Made by a program: the position numbers and the translations under genes. Shown in pieces: positions 28,838 to 38,818 of a DNA stretch of 64,000 nt (its first letter is position 1; each line of letters opens with the position of its first letter). Below the pieces are notes generated by a model. It was not told the DNA's origin, ran no database searches, and worked only from the letters and a program-made list of their open reading frames with translations. The DNA comes from Georgenia sp. SYP-B2076 (lineage in GTDB: Bacteria > Actinomycetota > Actinomycetes > Actinomycetales > Actinomycetaceae), in contig NZ_RXOZ01000037.1 in assembly GCF_003991205.1 (NCBI RefSeq), positions 1 to 64,000 of the forward strand, read 5' to 3'.

Positions 28838-29692
28838 ATGAAGTTCGGTATCCACAGCATGGTCTGGGTGGGCGACTGGTCCCCCGAGCACGCGCGCCAC
28901 GCCATCGCCTCGACCGCGGAGGCCGGCTACGACCTCATCGAGCTGGCGGCGATCGACCCCGCGGACTTCGACGTCGACCTGACGGCGAAGCTGCTCGCCG
29001 AGCACGGGATCGCGGCGACGGCGTCCCTGGGCCTGGACGCCGCCACGGACGTCTCGAGCGAGGACCCGGAGGTCGTGGCGGCGGGCCGGGCGCGCCTGCG
29101 CGACGCGCTCGCCCTGGTCCGCGACACCGGCGGCACCCACCTGTGCGGCGTCATCTACTCCGCGCTGCGCAAGTACGACCGGCCGGTCACCGAGAGGGGG
29201 CTGGCGAACTCCCACGAGACGATCGCCGCGCTCGCCGACGAGGCGGCCGCGTCGGACATCACCATCGCGCTGGAGTTCTGCAACCGCTACGAGACGAACG
29301 TGCTCAACACGACGGCGCAGACGCTCGAGTTCATCGAGGCCGTCGGCCGGCCCAACGTGATGGCGCACCTCGACACCTATCACATGAACATCGAGGAGGT
29401 CAGCATGAGCGAGCCGGTGCTGGCCGCCGCCGCGGCCGGGCGGCTCGGGTACGTACACATCGGGGAGTCGCACCGCGGGGCGCCGGGGACCGGGTCGATC
29501 CTGTGGGACGACTTCTTCGGCGCGCTCGCGAGCTCCGGGTACGACGGCGTCGTCACGTTCGAGTCGTTCTCCTCCGCGGTCGTCCACCCGTCGTTCTCGA
29601 ACACGCTGGCGATCTGGCGCAACCTGTGGACGGACAACAGGAAGCTGGCCACCGGGGCGCTCACGTTCATGAGGTCCCACCTCCGGGGGTAG
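28838..29692 (+). CDS. Ketose 3-epimerase-like sugar isomerase/epimerase
   Basis: A 284-aa TIM-barrel protein of the AP-endonuclease family 2/D-tagatose 3-epimerase type. Likely metal ligands are the Glu in IALEFCNRYETN, Asp and His in MAHLDTYHMN, the His in YVHIGESHRGAPGTG and the late Glu in VTFESFSS, the same order as in D-tagatose/L-ribulose 3-epimerases. It follows rhaQ by 110 bases with its own AGAGGAAGG ribosome site. A role on rhamnulose or an imported ketose is inferred only from position; no rhamnose mutarotase gene is seen in the cluster. Confidence 0.8.
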   Translation: MKFGIHSMVWVGDWSPEHARHAIASTAEAGYDLIELAAIDPADFDVDLTAKLLAEHGIAATASLGLDAATDVSSEDPEVVAAGRARLRDALALVRDTGGTHLCGVIYSALRKYDRPVTERGLANSHETIAALADEAAASDITIALEFCNRYETNVLNTTAQTLEFIEAVGRPNVMAHLDTYHMNIEEVSMSEPVLAAAAAGRLGYVHIGESHRGAPGTGSILWDDFFGALASSGYDGVVTFESFSSAVVHPSFSNTLAIWRNLWTDNRKLATGALTFMRSHLRG

Positions 29693-29726
29693 TGCGCCGC
29701 CGGTCGTGCGCCGCCGGCCGGTGGGC

Positions 29727-30134
29727 TCAGGCCTCGGGAGGCACGTCCTCGGGCGAGGCGTACGCGGTCATCTCCACGACCTGCCCGTCCACGAACCGGA
29801 AGACGTCCACGGCCAGGGCCTCGTGCGGCGTGCCGTCGACGAGCCGGCCGCGCACCCGGTGCACCGCCCTCACCTCAGCGCCGCGGCGCGTCACGGTAGG
29901 CCGCGACTCGAGCTCGCCCCACATGTTACGGGAGGCGCGCAGGTAGGCGGCGACCTGCGCCACGCCCACGCGCCGACCGCCGCCCGGGAACTCCTCCGGC
30001 TCCGTCCAGACCACCCGCGGGTGCAGGTCACGGACGGCGGCGTCGATGTCCCCGCGCTCGAACGCGCGGTACGCGGCCAGGACGCGCCGCACGTCCGGGT
30101 CGAGGTGCCGCGCGCCGTCATCCTGGGACGCCAT
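29727..30134 (-). CDS. SnoaL/NTF2-like protein
   Basis: A 135-aa single-domain protein of the cone-shaped NTF2/SnoaL fold: an N-terminal helix pair (VRRVLAAYRAFERGDIDAAVRDLHPRVVWTEPEEFPG in pieces) followed by strands ending VDVFRFVDGQVVEMTAYAS. Relatives are isomerases, hydrolases or have no known activity, so no substrate is assigned. It is convergent with the epimerase gene. A leaderless -10 lies 6 bases before the ATG. Confidence 0.72.
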   Translation of the reverse strand: MASQDDGARHLDPDVRRVLAAYRAFERGDIDAAVRDLHPRVVWTEPEEFPGGGRRVGVAQVAAYLRASRNMWGELESRPTVTRRGAEVRAVHRVRGRLVDGTPHEALAVDVFRFVDGQVVEMTAYASPEDVPPEA

Positions 30135-30140
30135 GGCACG

Positions 30141-30146
30141 ACGGTA
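30141..30146 (-). promoter_or_regulatory. -10 element TACCGT for the SnoaL-like gene
   Basis: On the minus strand TACCGT ends 6 bases before the ATG at 30134, fitting the leaderless pattern seen repeatedly here. Confidence 0.5.
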
Positions 30147-30150
30147 GCGG

Positions 30151-30176
30151 CGACCCGGCGCCGTCGCGCCGGGTCG
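30151..30176 (-). terminator. Terminator after lutC
   Basis: A perfect 11-bp stem (30151-30161 with 30166-30176) with a 4-base loop lies after the lutC stop and just upstream of the SnoaL-like promoter. It should separate the two minus-strand units. Confidence 0.65.
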
Positions 30177-30221
30177 GGCGGCGGGCCATCGTCGGGCGGC
30201 GCGGTGCGGGCGGCGGGGGTC

Positions 30222-30869
30222 TCACCGCACCACGACGACGTCGAGGCGGCGGGGGCCGTGGACGCCCTCGACGCGCACGAGCTCGATGTCGCTGGTGGCG
30301 CTGGGGCCGGCGATCCAGGTCATGGGCCGCTCGGGGTGGCGGCCGAGGACGGCCACGGCCTCCGGGACGGTGGCGACGACCTGGTCGCGGCGCACGACGC
30401 AGACGTGGTGGTCCGGGACGAGGCTGATCGCGCGGCGACCCTGGTCCGCCTCGGCGTCGAGGACGATGGTGCCCGTCTCGGCGACGGCGACGCGGGCGGC
30501 GGTGAGCACCGCGCCGACCTCGTCGAGCGCCGCCGGGCTGAGCGGCGCCTCGCGCGTGTCGGTGCGGATCACGGTGCCGGCGTCGGCCAGCGGGCGCGCC
30601 CACGCCGTCGGCAGCCCGGGTGGGACGACGATTGAGCCCGCGAGGCGGAGCAGGCCGGCCAGCACCGCGGGCAGGGACGCCTCGTCGCACGCGTGCGCGT
30701 CAGCCTTGTAGTCCAGCAGCCGGTCGGTCAGCAGCGCGAGCGCGGCGTCGGAGCCCGGCGCGACGTCAGAGGTCGCCCGGTACGACCGCGGCACCGGGGG
30801 AGCGGGCGCGGTCTGGGAGCGGCCCAGCGCGTCGCGGACCCGGGCGAGGATCGCCTCACGTGCCTCCAT
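30222..30869 (-). CDS. lutC: LUD-domain protein LutC
   Basis: A 215-aa LutC/YkgG-family protein, the third part of the LutABC L-lactate oxidation complex. The LUD domain covers about 40-212, with VAVAETGTIVLDAEADQGRRAISLVPDHHVCVV as the most conserved stretch (read in blocks) and WIAGPSATSDIELVRVEGVHGPR at the end. It is required for L-lactate growth in Bacillus; its exact chemistry is unclear. Its ATG shares one base with the lutB stop. Confidence 0.9.
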   Translation of the reverse strand: MEAREAILARVRDALGRSQTAPAPPVPRSYRATSDVAPGSDAALALLTDRLLDYKADAHACDEASLPAVLAGLLRLAGSIVVPPGLPTAWARPLADAGTVIRTDTREAPLSPAALDEVGAVLTAARVAVAETGTIVLDAEADQGRRAISLVPDHHVCVVRRDQVVATVPEAVAVLGRHPERPMTWIAGPSATSDIELVRVEGVHGPRRLDVVVVR

Positions 30870-32419
30870 CACGGGGCCACGTCCCCGCCCGAGCTCCCGG
30901 TCGTCCCGCGGGCGGCCTCCTCCTGGTGGCGGGCCCACCACGTGCGGAAGGACTCCCGGGGCGGGGCCGGCAGGTCGCGCACCCCGGTCCACAGCGACGC
31001 GGGGAAGGGCAGGGCCCCGATGCGTTCCTCGCGGGCGAGGACGCGGCCGGCCCGCGCCGCGTTCGCGGCGGCGGCGAAGCGCGGGCCCGAGGACATCACG
31101 ACCGCGGCGGCGTCCATGCCCACCTCCCAGGCGGTGGGCAGCGGGCGGCGCTCGGCGGCGGTGTTGACCCGGTTGCGCAGGTGGACCAGCACGGTGGGGA
31201 TGTCGATCTTTACGGGGCACGCCTCGTAGCACGCCCCGCACAGCGAGGACGCGAACGGCAGCGACGCGGTGGGGTCGTGACTTCCCGCGGGGCCGGGACC
31301 GGCGCCGGTGCCCAGGAGCTGCGGGGTGAGGATCGCGCCGATCGGGCCGGGGTAGACGGAGCCGTAGGCATGGCCGCCGGTGCGCTCGTAGACGGGGCAG
31401 ACGTTCATGCACGCCGAGCAGCGGATGCAGTGCAGGGCCTGCCGGCCCACGTCGTCGGCCAGGGCCTTGGTGCGGCCGTTGTCCAGGAGCACGAGGTGGA
31501 ACTCCTGGGGGCCGTCACCGGGCGTGACCCCGGTCCACATGGTCGTGTACGGGTTCATCCGCTCGCCGGTGGACGAGCGCGGCAGGAGCTGGGCGAAGAC
31601 CTCGAGGTCACGGAAGGCGGGGACGACCTTCTCGATGCCCATGACCGTGATCAGGGTGCTCGGCAGCGTCAGGCACATCCGCCCGTTGCCCTCGGACTCG
31701 AACACCGAGATGGTGCCCGTCTCGGCGACCGCCATGTTCGCGCCCGAGACCGCGACCCTGGCGGTGAGGAACTTCGCCCGCAGGTGGGCCCGGGCGGCCA
31801 TGGCCAGCTCGTGGGGGTCGTCGCCCAGACCGGCCGGGGCGTCCGCCATGCCGCGGGCGAAGATCTCACGGATCTCGCCGCGGTTGCGGTGGATCGCCGG
31901 GACGAGGATGTGGGAGGGCATGTCACCGGCGAGCTGGACGATCAGCTCGGCGAGGTCCGTCTCGGTGGCCGTGATGCCCGCCGCGGCGAGGTGCTCGTTC
32001 AGCCCGATCTCCTGGGTGGCCATGGACTTGACCTTGACCACCTCGCGCTCCCCGGTGGCCCGGACCAGATCCGTGACGATGCGGTTGGCCTCGGCGGCGT
32101 CGCGGGCCCAGTGCACCGTGCCACCGCGGGCGGTCACGTTCTCCTCAAGCTGGAGCAGCAGCGCGGGCAGGTTCGACATCGCCTCGTGCTTGATCGCCGC
32201 CCCGGCGTCCCGCAGCGCCTCCCAGTCCTCCAGCTCGGCGGTGACCCGCAGGCGCTTGTCCCGGATCGTGTGGGTGGCCCGGCCCAGGTTCGCCCGCATC
32301 TGGGCGTTGCCCAGGGTCTCGTGCGCCGCCTCGGGGAACGTCGGGCCCCACCGCAGCGGGTCGGCCGGCGTGACGGGCGGCTCGGGCGTGACGCGGGGCA
32401 TGCCGAGGAACGTGCTCAC
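30869..32419 (-). CDS. lutB: Iron-sulfur protein LutB
   Basis: A 516-aa L-lactate utilisation protein with an N-terminal LUD-type domain (MAVAETGTISVFESEGNGRMC) and a C-terminal ferredoxin-like part. Two [4Fe-4S] motifs are clear: CIRCSACMNVCPVY and CGACYEACPVKIDIP. It moves electrons in L-lactate to pyruvate oxidation. The GTG at 32419 overlaps the lutA stop (GTGA), which excludes the longer upstream reading. Confidence 0.92.
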   Translation of the reverse strand: MSTFLGMPRVTPEPPVTPADPLRWGPTFPEAAHETLGNAQMRANLGRATHTIRDKRLRVTAELEDWEALRDAGAAIKHEAMSNLPALLLQLEENVTARGGTVHWARDAAEANRIVTDLVRATGEREVVKVKSMATQEIGLNEHLAAAGITATETDLAELIVQLAGDMPSHILVPAIHRNRGEIREIFARGMADAPAGLGDDPHELAMAARAHLRAKFLTARVAVSGANMAVAETGTISVFESEGNGRMCLTLPSTLITVMGIEKVVPAFRDLEVFAQLLPRSSTGERMNPYTTMWTGVTPGDGPQEFHLVLLDNGRTKALADDVGRQALHCIRCSACMNVCPVYERTGGHAYGSVYPGPIGAILTPQLLGTGAGPGPAGSHDPTASLPFASSLCGACYEACPVKIDIPTVLVHLRNRVNTAAERRPLPTAWEVGMDAAAVVMSSGPRFAAAANAARAGRVLAREERIGALPFPASLWTGVRDLPAPPRESFRTWWARHQEEAARGTTGSSGGDVAP

Positions 32420-33273
32420 CGCGCGGCCCCCGCCCGGTCCGCGGCCGCGGTGCCCGGTGGCTCCGGCGCCACCCCGGCGGGCGGCGTGCCGGCGCGGTCC
32501 ACGGCGAGCATGGTCGGGGTCCACGGCTCCTCCCTGGTGCTCGCGAGGATCTCCGCGAGGTGGGCGGCGTGGACGCCGGTGCGCTCGCGGGAGAGGTGGC
32601 CCGCCATGTTCATCAGGCACGAGTAGTCCCCGGCGGTGACGACCCGGGCCCCGGTGGCCACGATGTTGCGGGTCTTGGTCGTGACCATCGCGGCGGAGGT
32701 CTCGGCGTTCTTGAGGGAGAACGTCCCGCCGAACCCGCAGCACGACTCCGCCTCGGGCAGGTCGACCAGGTCGATGCCGCCCACGGCCCGCAGCAGCCGC
32801 ACGGGCTTGTCGCCCACCCGGAGCAGCCGCAGCGAGTGGCACGTGGGGTGGTAGGTGACCCGGTGCGGGAACCAGGCGCCGACGTCGGTGACGCCCAGGA
32901 CGTCCACGAGCAGCTCGGAGAGCTCGTACGTCCGGGCCGCGACCGCCGCGGCGTCCCGGGCCAGGCGGGCGTCGCCCTCCCGGGTCGCCACCATCGCCTG
33001 CTGGTGGCGGACGGAGCCCACGCAGGAGCCCGAGGGGGCCACGACCGCGTCCCACTCCCCGTCCAGCACCGGCGCGAAGGCCGCGACGTGGTTGCGGATC
33101 ACCGGCACCGCCTGCCGGTAGTAGCCGGTGTTGACGTGCATCTGGCCGCAGCACGCCTGCCCGGGAGGGAAGGCGACCTCGTGGCCCAGGCGCTCCAGCA
33201 GCCGCACCGTCGCCGCCGGCGCCTGCGGGAACATCGCCTCCGCGATGCAGGTGGCAAAGATCGCGATCCGCAC
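32416..33273 (-). CDS. lutA: CCG-domain iron-sulfur oxidoreductase LutA
   Basis: A 285-aa GlcF/heterodisulfide-reductase-like subunit with two CCG cysteine-rich domains: ACCGQMHVNTG near residue 40 and ESCCGFGGTFSLKN near 180. With LutB and LutC it oxidises L-lactate to pyruvate. The GTG at 33273 follows GAGGAGG. It starts 26 bases after the SMP-30 gene, so the four genes appear to form one operon. Confidence 0.92.
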   Translation of the reverse strand: MRIAIFATCIAEAMFPQAPAATVRLLERLGHEVAFPPGQACCGQMHVNTGYYRQAVPVIRNHVAAFAPVLDGEWDAVVAPSGSCVGSVRHQQAMVATREGDARLARDAAAVAARTYELSELLVDVLGVTDVGAWFPHRVTYHPTCHSLRLLRVGDKPVRLLRAVGGIDLVDLPEAESCCGFGGTFSLKNAETSAAMVTTKTRNIVATGARVVTAGDYSCLMNMAGHLSRERTGVHAAHLAEILASTREEPWTPTMLAVDRAGTPPAGVAPEPPGTAAADRAGAAR

Positions 33274-33299
33274 GTCGGCCTCCTCGGTCTACTGGTGCG

Positions 33300-34142
33300 T
33301 CAGCCCCCGTAGGGCAGGACGGGCTTGCCGGGCACGTCCACCCGCATCCGGAAGACGGCGCCGGCGCCCGGCTCCGGGTCCTCGAGCTTCTCGCGCGACG
33401 TGGTGATGTACAGGTCGCGCAGGTCGGGGCCGCCGAGCGTGCACGCCGTGACCAGGCGCAGCGGGAGGTCGACCTCGGTGAGGACCTCGGCGTCTGGGGA
33501 GTAGCAGCGCACCTTCCCGACCCGGTTCAGCGCGACCCACACGTTGCCCGCGGAGTCGACGGTCAGGCCATCCGGGCGGCCGCCGTCGCCGTGGTGGAAG
33601 AGGCGGCGGCCCGTGAGCTCGCCGTCGACGACGTCGAAGACGTCCGTGCCACCGGTCTGGGTGTCGTTGTAGTAGGCGCGTGTGCCGTCGGGGGAGAAGT
33701 CGATGCCGTTGGAGGTGGTCACCTCCGGCACGACCACGGAGACCGCGCCGGCGGGCGTGACGCGGTACAGCGACGCGGCCCCTGGGGCCTTGTTGTACGG
33801 CATCGAGCCCGCGTAGAGGTTGCCGGCGGGGTCGCAGCCGCCCTCGTTCATGCGGATGCCGGTGTCGGACCACATCTCCGGCAGGGGCGTGGGGGCCTCG
33901 TCGGGGCCCTCTGCCAGGCCCAGCCCCCGCTCCAGGCCGACGACGTAGCCCCCGGAGGCGCGCGGGCGGACGAACGCGGCGATGTTGCCCACGTGCAACC
34001 GGTCCACCGAGCCGCCCGGGCGCAGGGTCAGCAGGTCCCCGGCGAGCATGTCGACCCAGCGCAGGCCGCCCCACGTCTCGGACCACACCGGCCCTTCGCC
34101 GTGGTAGCACAGGGGGTCGGTGATCTGCTCGGGGCTGCTCAT
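33300..34142 (-). CDS. SMP-30/gluconolactonase family lactonase
   Basis: A 280-aa beta-propeller hydrolase. Likely metal residues are the Glu in CYHGEGPVWSE, Asn in TTSNGIDFSPDG and Asp in GRPDGLTVDSAGNVWVALN. The family opens sugar lactones, and it leads an operon with lutABC beside the rhamnose genes. A role on rhamnono-lactone or another aldonolactone is possible but unproven. The start is the ATG at 34142; longer readings are low-complexity. Confidence 0.85.
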   Translation of the reverse strand: MSSPEQITDPLCYHGEGPVWSETWGGLRWVDMLAGDLLTLRPGGSVDRLHVGNIAAFVRPRASGGYVVGLERGLGLAEGPDEAPTPLPEMWSDTGIRMNEGGCDPAGNLYAGSMPYNKAPGAASLYRVTPAGAVSVVVPEVTTSNGIDFSPDGTRAYYNDTQTGGTDVFDVVDGELTGRRLFHHGDGGRPDGLTVDSAGNVWVALNRVGKVRCYSPDAEVLTEVDLPLRLVTACTLGGPDLRDLYITTSREKLEDPEPGAGAVFRMRVDVPGKPVLPYGG

Positions 34143-34206
34143 GGTCCCAGTGTGCCAACGACCACCGACACGCGCGTGAGGTGGGCGCCCCGGCGGGCCG
34201 CGGTGG

Positions 34207-34248
34207 GCGCGCAGCGGGAGGCGCGCAGCGGGAGGCGCGCAGCGGGAG
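34207..34248. repeat. Three exact 14-bp tandem repeats
   Basis: GCGCGCAGCGGGAG occurs three times in a row (34207-34220, 34221-34234, 34235-34248) upstream of the SMP-30 gene. No coding role is seen. It may vary in copy number between strains. Confidence 0.85.
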
Positions 34249-34268
34249 GCGCGCCGGCGCCGGACGCG

Positions 34269-34300
34269 CGGCGACGGGCACACCGAGGCGCCCGTCGCCG
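34269..34300 (-). terminator. glpK terminator
   Basis: An 11-bp perfect stem (34269-34279 with 34290-34300) with a 10-base loop lies 14 bases after the glpK stop on the minus strand. Confidence 0.65.
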
Positions 34301-34314
34301 ACGCGGTCCCGGCC

Positions 34315-35835
<1,521 letters not shown>

Positions 35836-35969
35836 GGTGGTCCTTTCACATCGTTGTGGGTCGGGCACCCTCGGGTGACCGAAGAGCTGTCAGTGGGTGG
35901 AGCAGGCGCGCGCCGGTCGGCCGCGGCCTCCGGCGCGCCGCGGAGGAGGGCCGGTCAGGGGGCGGACGG

Positions 35970-36719
35970 TCAGAGGACGGCCGCGCCGAGCAGGCCCGCG
36001 ATGACACCGCCGACGATGGGGCCGAGGATCGGGACCCAGGAGTACCCCCAGTCGCTGCTGCCCTTGCCCGGGATGGGCAGGACGGCGTGGGCGAGGCGGG
36101 GGCCGAGGTCACGGGCCGGGTTGATGGCGTACCCGGTCGGGCCGCCGAGGCTCAGGCCGATGCCGACGACGAGCAGGGCGACGGCGAGGGGCCCCAGGCC
36201 GCTGGGTGACCTGCCGAACATGATGATGACGAACACGAGGACGAAGGTGCCGATGACCTCCGTGATGAAGTTCCACCCGTAGGAGCGGATCGCCGGGCCG
36301 GTGGAGAACACCGCCAGCTTCGTGCCGGGGTCTGCCTCCTCGTCGAAGTGCTTCTTGTGCGCCGCCCACGCCAGGATGGCACCGATGAACGCCCCGACCA
36401 GCTCGCCCGCGAGATAGGTGAGCACGTTGCCGCCGGTGCCCGGGACCGCGTTGTGGGTGTCGGTCGCCCCCACCATGTCCGAACCGTTGGCGAGCAGGCC
36501 CAGCGTCACGGCCGGGTTCAGGTGCGCGCCCGACTTGAAGGCGACGTAGACGCCGGCGAAGACGGCGAGGCCCCACCCGAACGTGATGACGATCCAGCCG
36601 CTGTTGAAACCTTTGGTCCTGGGCAGGACCACGTTGGCGACGACGCCGCAACCCAGCAGGGTCAGCATCGCCGTGCCCATCACTTCCGAGAAAAAGATGT
36701 CGGACATCGAGAGGTCCAC
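35970..36719 (-). CDS. glpF: Glycerol uptake facilitator (aquaglyceroporin)
   Basis: A 249-aa MIP-family channel with six membrane spans and two half-helices carrying the NPA motifs: HLNPAVT (Asn68) and INPARDLGPR. The Asp following the second NPA (NPARD) is the mark of glycerol facilitators as opposed to pure water channels. The start could be GTG 36719 or ATG 36707; neither has a strong ribosome site, and I kept the longer one. Confidence 0.92.
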   Translation of the reverse strand: MDLSMSDIFFSEVMGTAMLTLLGCGVVANVVLPRTKGFNSGWIVITFGWGLAVFAGVYVAFKSGAHLNPAVTLGLLANGSDMVGATDTHNAVPGTGGNVLTYLAGELVGAFIGAILAWAAHKKHFDEEADPGTKLAVFSTGPAIRSYGWNFITEVIGTFVLVFVIIMFGRSPSGLGPLAVALLVVGIGLSLGGPTGYAINPARDLGPRLAHAVLPIPGKGSSDWGYSWVPILGPIVGGVIAGLLGAAVL

Positions 36720-36778
36720 TGTGCACTCACTTTCTGGCGACGTCGTTGTGCCAGTCCGGGCGCCCGGCGGGCGCTCTG

Positions 36779-36798
36779 CTAGGGGTGGGAGACCCTAG
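36779..36798. promoter_or_regulatory. Inverted repeat CTAGGG-N8-CCCTAG upstream of glpF
   Basis: CTAGGG (36779-36784) and CCCTAG (36793-36798) flank 8 bases between glpD and glpF. It differs from the SorC-type operator at glpD. It may be a regulator site for glpFK or part of a transcript end. Confidence 0.4.
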
Positions 36799-36837
36799 GA
36801 CGGATACAACACCACCTGGTCGGTCGCGGGAAGGGGT

Positions 36838-38589
36838 TTATACGGATTCGCGCAGGTCAGCCATGGGGACGAGGTCCGGCACGCGGAGCCGCGTGCGGGC
36901 CGCGTCGGCGTCGGTGGTCTCCTGCTCCGCGGCCAGGACGGCCGCGGACTGCTCCCGGTAGGAGGTGATCTCCCGCCGGGTCGTGGCCTCGTCCCAGCCC
37001 AGGAGGGGCGCGACGATGCCGGCAATCTCCTCGAGCGCGCTGACGCCGCGGTCGGGGGTCTCGAAGTCGAGGCGCACCCGGTGCACGAGCACGTCCTCGA
37101 GGTGGAACGCGCCCTCGTGGGTGACGGCGAAGGCGACCTCGGCCCGCAGGTAGGCGGGGGCGTGCTCGAGCGGGCGGCCCAGCTCTGGGTCCGCGTCGAT
37201 CATGTCGAGCAGGACGGAGACCTCCGAGCCGTACCGGCCGAAGAGGTGGTCGACCCGGTCGGCCGTCCACCCGCGGCTGCGTGCGATGCCGGCGCGTTGG
37301 CGCATGGCGTCCGCGAACCCCTCCGCCCCGACGAGGGGGGTCGTCGCGGTGACGGACGGCGTCTGCCTGGCCCGCGCCTCGCCCAGCGCGAAGTCGACGG
37401 CGTCCTCGGCCATCACCCGGTAGGTGGTGAGCTTGCCACCGGAGATGACCGTCAGGCCGGGCGCGGCCTCGGTGACGGTGTGCTCGCGGGAGACCTTGGT
37501 GGACTTGGACTCGTCGGCGTCCTTGGTGCCCGGTTGCAGCAGCGGCCGCAGGCCGGCGTACGTGCCGATGATGTCCTCGCGGGTCAGCGGCCGGCCGAGC
37601 ACGGCGTTGGTGTGCTCGAGGATGTAGTCGATGTCCGCGCTCGTGGCCACCGGGTGCCGGCGCGGCTCGTGCCAGGCGGTGTCGGTGGTGCCGATGACCC
37701 AGTACCGCTCCCACGGGATGATGAAGAGCACGGACTTCTCCGTGCGGAGGAACAGCCCGGTCGAGCCCTGGATCGCCTCCTTGGGGACGACGATGTGGAT
37801 GCCCTTGGAGGCCAGGACCTTCAGGCCGCCCTCCGTCCCGCCGAGCGCCTCGGTCTCCTCCGTCCACACACCGGTCGCGTTGATGACGTGGCGCGCCTTG
37901 ACGTGGCGCGTCTCGCCGTTCTCCAGGTCGCGCACCTCCGCCCCCGTGATGCGGCCGGTCGCGTCCTTGCTCATTCCCGTCACCTGCGCGCGGGAGGCGG
38001 CCAGCGCCCCGTACTGGGTGGCGGTGCGCACCAGGTCGATGACGAGCCGGGCGTCGTCGACGCGGGCGTCGTAGAACCGGATCGCGCCGACGAGGTAGTC
38101 GTCCTTGATGTCGGGGAAGAGCCGCTGTGCGCCCTTCTTGGAGTAGTGCTTCTGGATCGGCACGGTGGACTTCCCGCGCGAGCCGACGATGGCCAGCGCG
38201 TCGTACATGCCGACCCCGACGGCGCTGTAGGCGCGCTCGATGACGGGGGTCTGCAGCGGCCACAGGAACGGCTGGGCCCGCACCAGGTGTGGCGCCGTCG
38301 TGCGCAGGAGGCGGCCGCGCTCGGTCAGCGCCTCGAGGACCAGCTTGAAGTCGAGCTGGTAGAGGTAGCGGAGGCCCCCGTGGACGAGCTTGCTCGACCA
38401 CGACGACGTCCCGCCGGCCCAGTCCTGGGCCTCGACGATGCCGGTGCGCAGCCCGCGGGTCGCGGCGTCCAGGGCGATGCCGGCGCCGGTGACCCCGCCG
38501 CCGATGACGAGGACGTCCAGGCCCTCGTCGTCGCTCATCGCGGCCAGCGCCTCGTCCCGGGACTTCCTTGTCAGGGCGGACGATCTCAT
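36838..38589 (-). CDS. glpD: Aerobic glycerol-3-phosphate dehydrogenase
   Basis: An FAD enzyme at the membrane that oxidises glycerol-3-phosphate to DHAP, passing electrons to quinone. The 583-aa protein has the FAD-binding GGGVTGAGIALDAATRG from residue 30, GGTSSWSSKLVHGGLRYL, and IHIVVPKE. ATG 38589 has GGAGGAAGC just upstream. The frame stays open to 38820 but those residues are not conserved. About 170 bases separate the start from the operators shared with the divergent SorC-type regulator. Confidence 0.95.
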   Translation of the reverse strand: MRSSALTRKSRDEALAAMSDDEGLDVLVIGGGVTGAGIALDAATRGLRTGIVEAQDWAGGTSSWSSKLVHGGLRYLYQLDFKLVLEALTERGRLLRTTAPHLVRAQPFLWPLQTPVIERAYSAVGVGMYDALAIVGSRGKSTVPIQKHYSKKGAQRLFPDIKDDYLVGAIRFYDARVDDARLVIDLVRTATQYGALAASRAQVTGMSKDATGRITGAEVRDLENGETRHVKARHVINATGVWTEETEALGGTEGGLKVLASKGIHIVVPKEAIQGSTGLFLRTEKSVLFIIPWERYWVIGTTDTAWHEPRRHPVATSADIDYILEHTNAVLGRPLTREDIIGTYAGLRPLLQPGTKDADESKSTKVSREHTVTEAAPGLTVISGGKLTTYRVMAEDAVDFALGEARARQTPSVTATTPLVGAEGFADAMRQRAGIARSRGWTADRVDHLFGRYGSEVSVLLDMIDADPELGRPLEHAPAYLRAEVAFAVTHEGAFHLEDVLVHRVRLDFETPDRGVSALEEIAGIVAPLLGWDEATTRREITSYREQSAAVLAAEQETTDADAARTRLRVPDLVPMADLRESV

Positions 38590-38767
38590 GTGCTTCCTCC
38601 ATGCTCGGCCGTACGGTGCGGCGCGCTCGCTGCGGAGCAGCAGCACCATGCTGGCGACCGCCGCCCACATGCGCAACGGCATGTGCTCGCGGCCGACGGT
38701 CCGTTCGCGTCGCCGGCCGCCACCCGAGGGCGCGGGGCCGGCCACGTCCCCCAGCGTCGGGGAGTAG

Positions 38768-38802
38768 TGCACGTCGGTGCAAGGATGCTGCACATCTGTG
38801 CA
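38768..38802. promoter_or_regulatory. Twin operators TGCAC-N4-GTGCA
   Basis: Two palindromes with identical arms occur at 38768-38781 and 38789-38802. Their centres are 21 bp apart, two helical turns, so a regulator could bind both on one face of the DNA. They sit between glpD and the divergent SorC-family gene, 17 bases before its ATG, and are its most likely targets. Confidence 0.65.
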
Positions 38803-38818
38803 CGAGCGGAGGGTGGGC

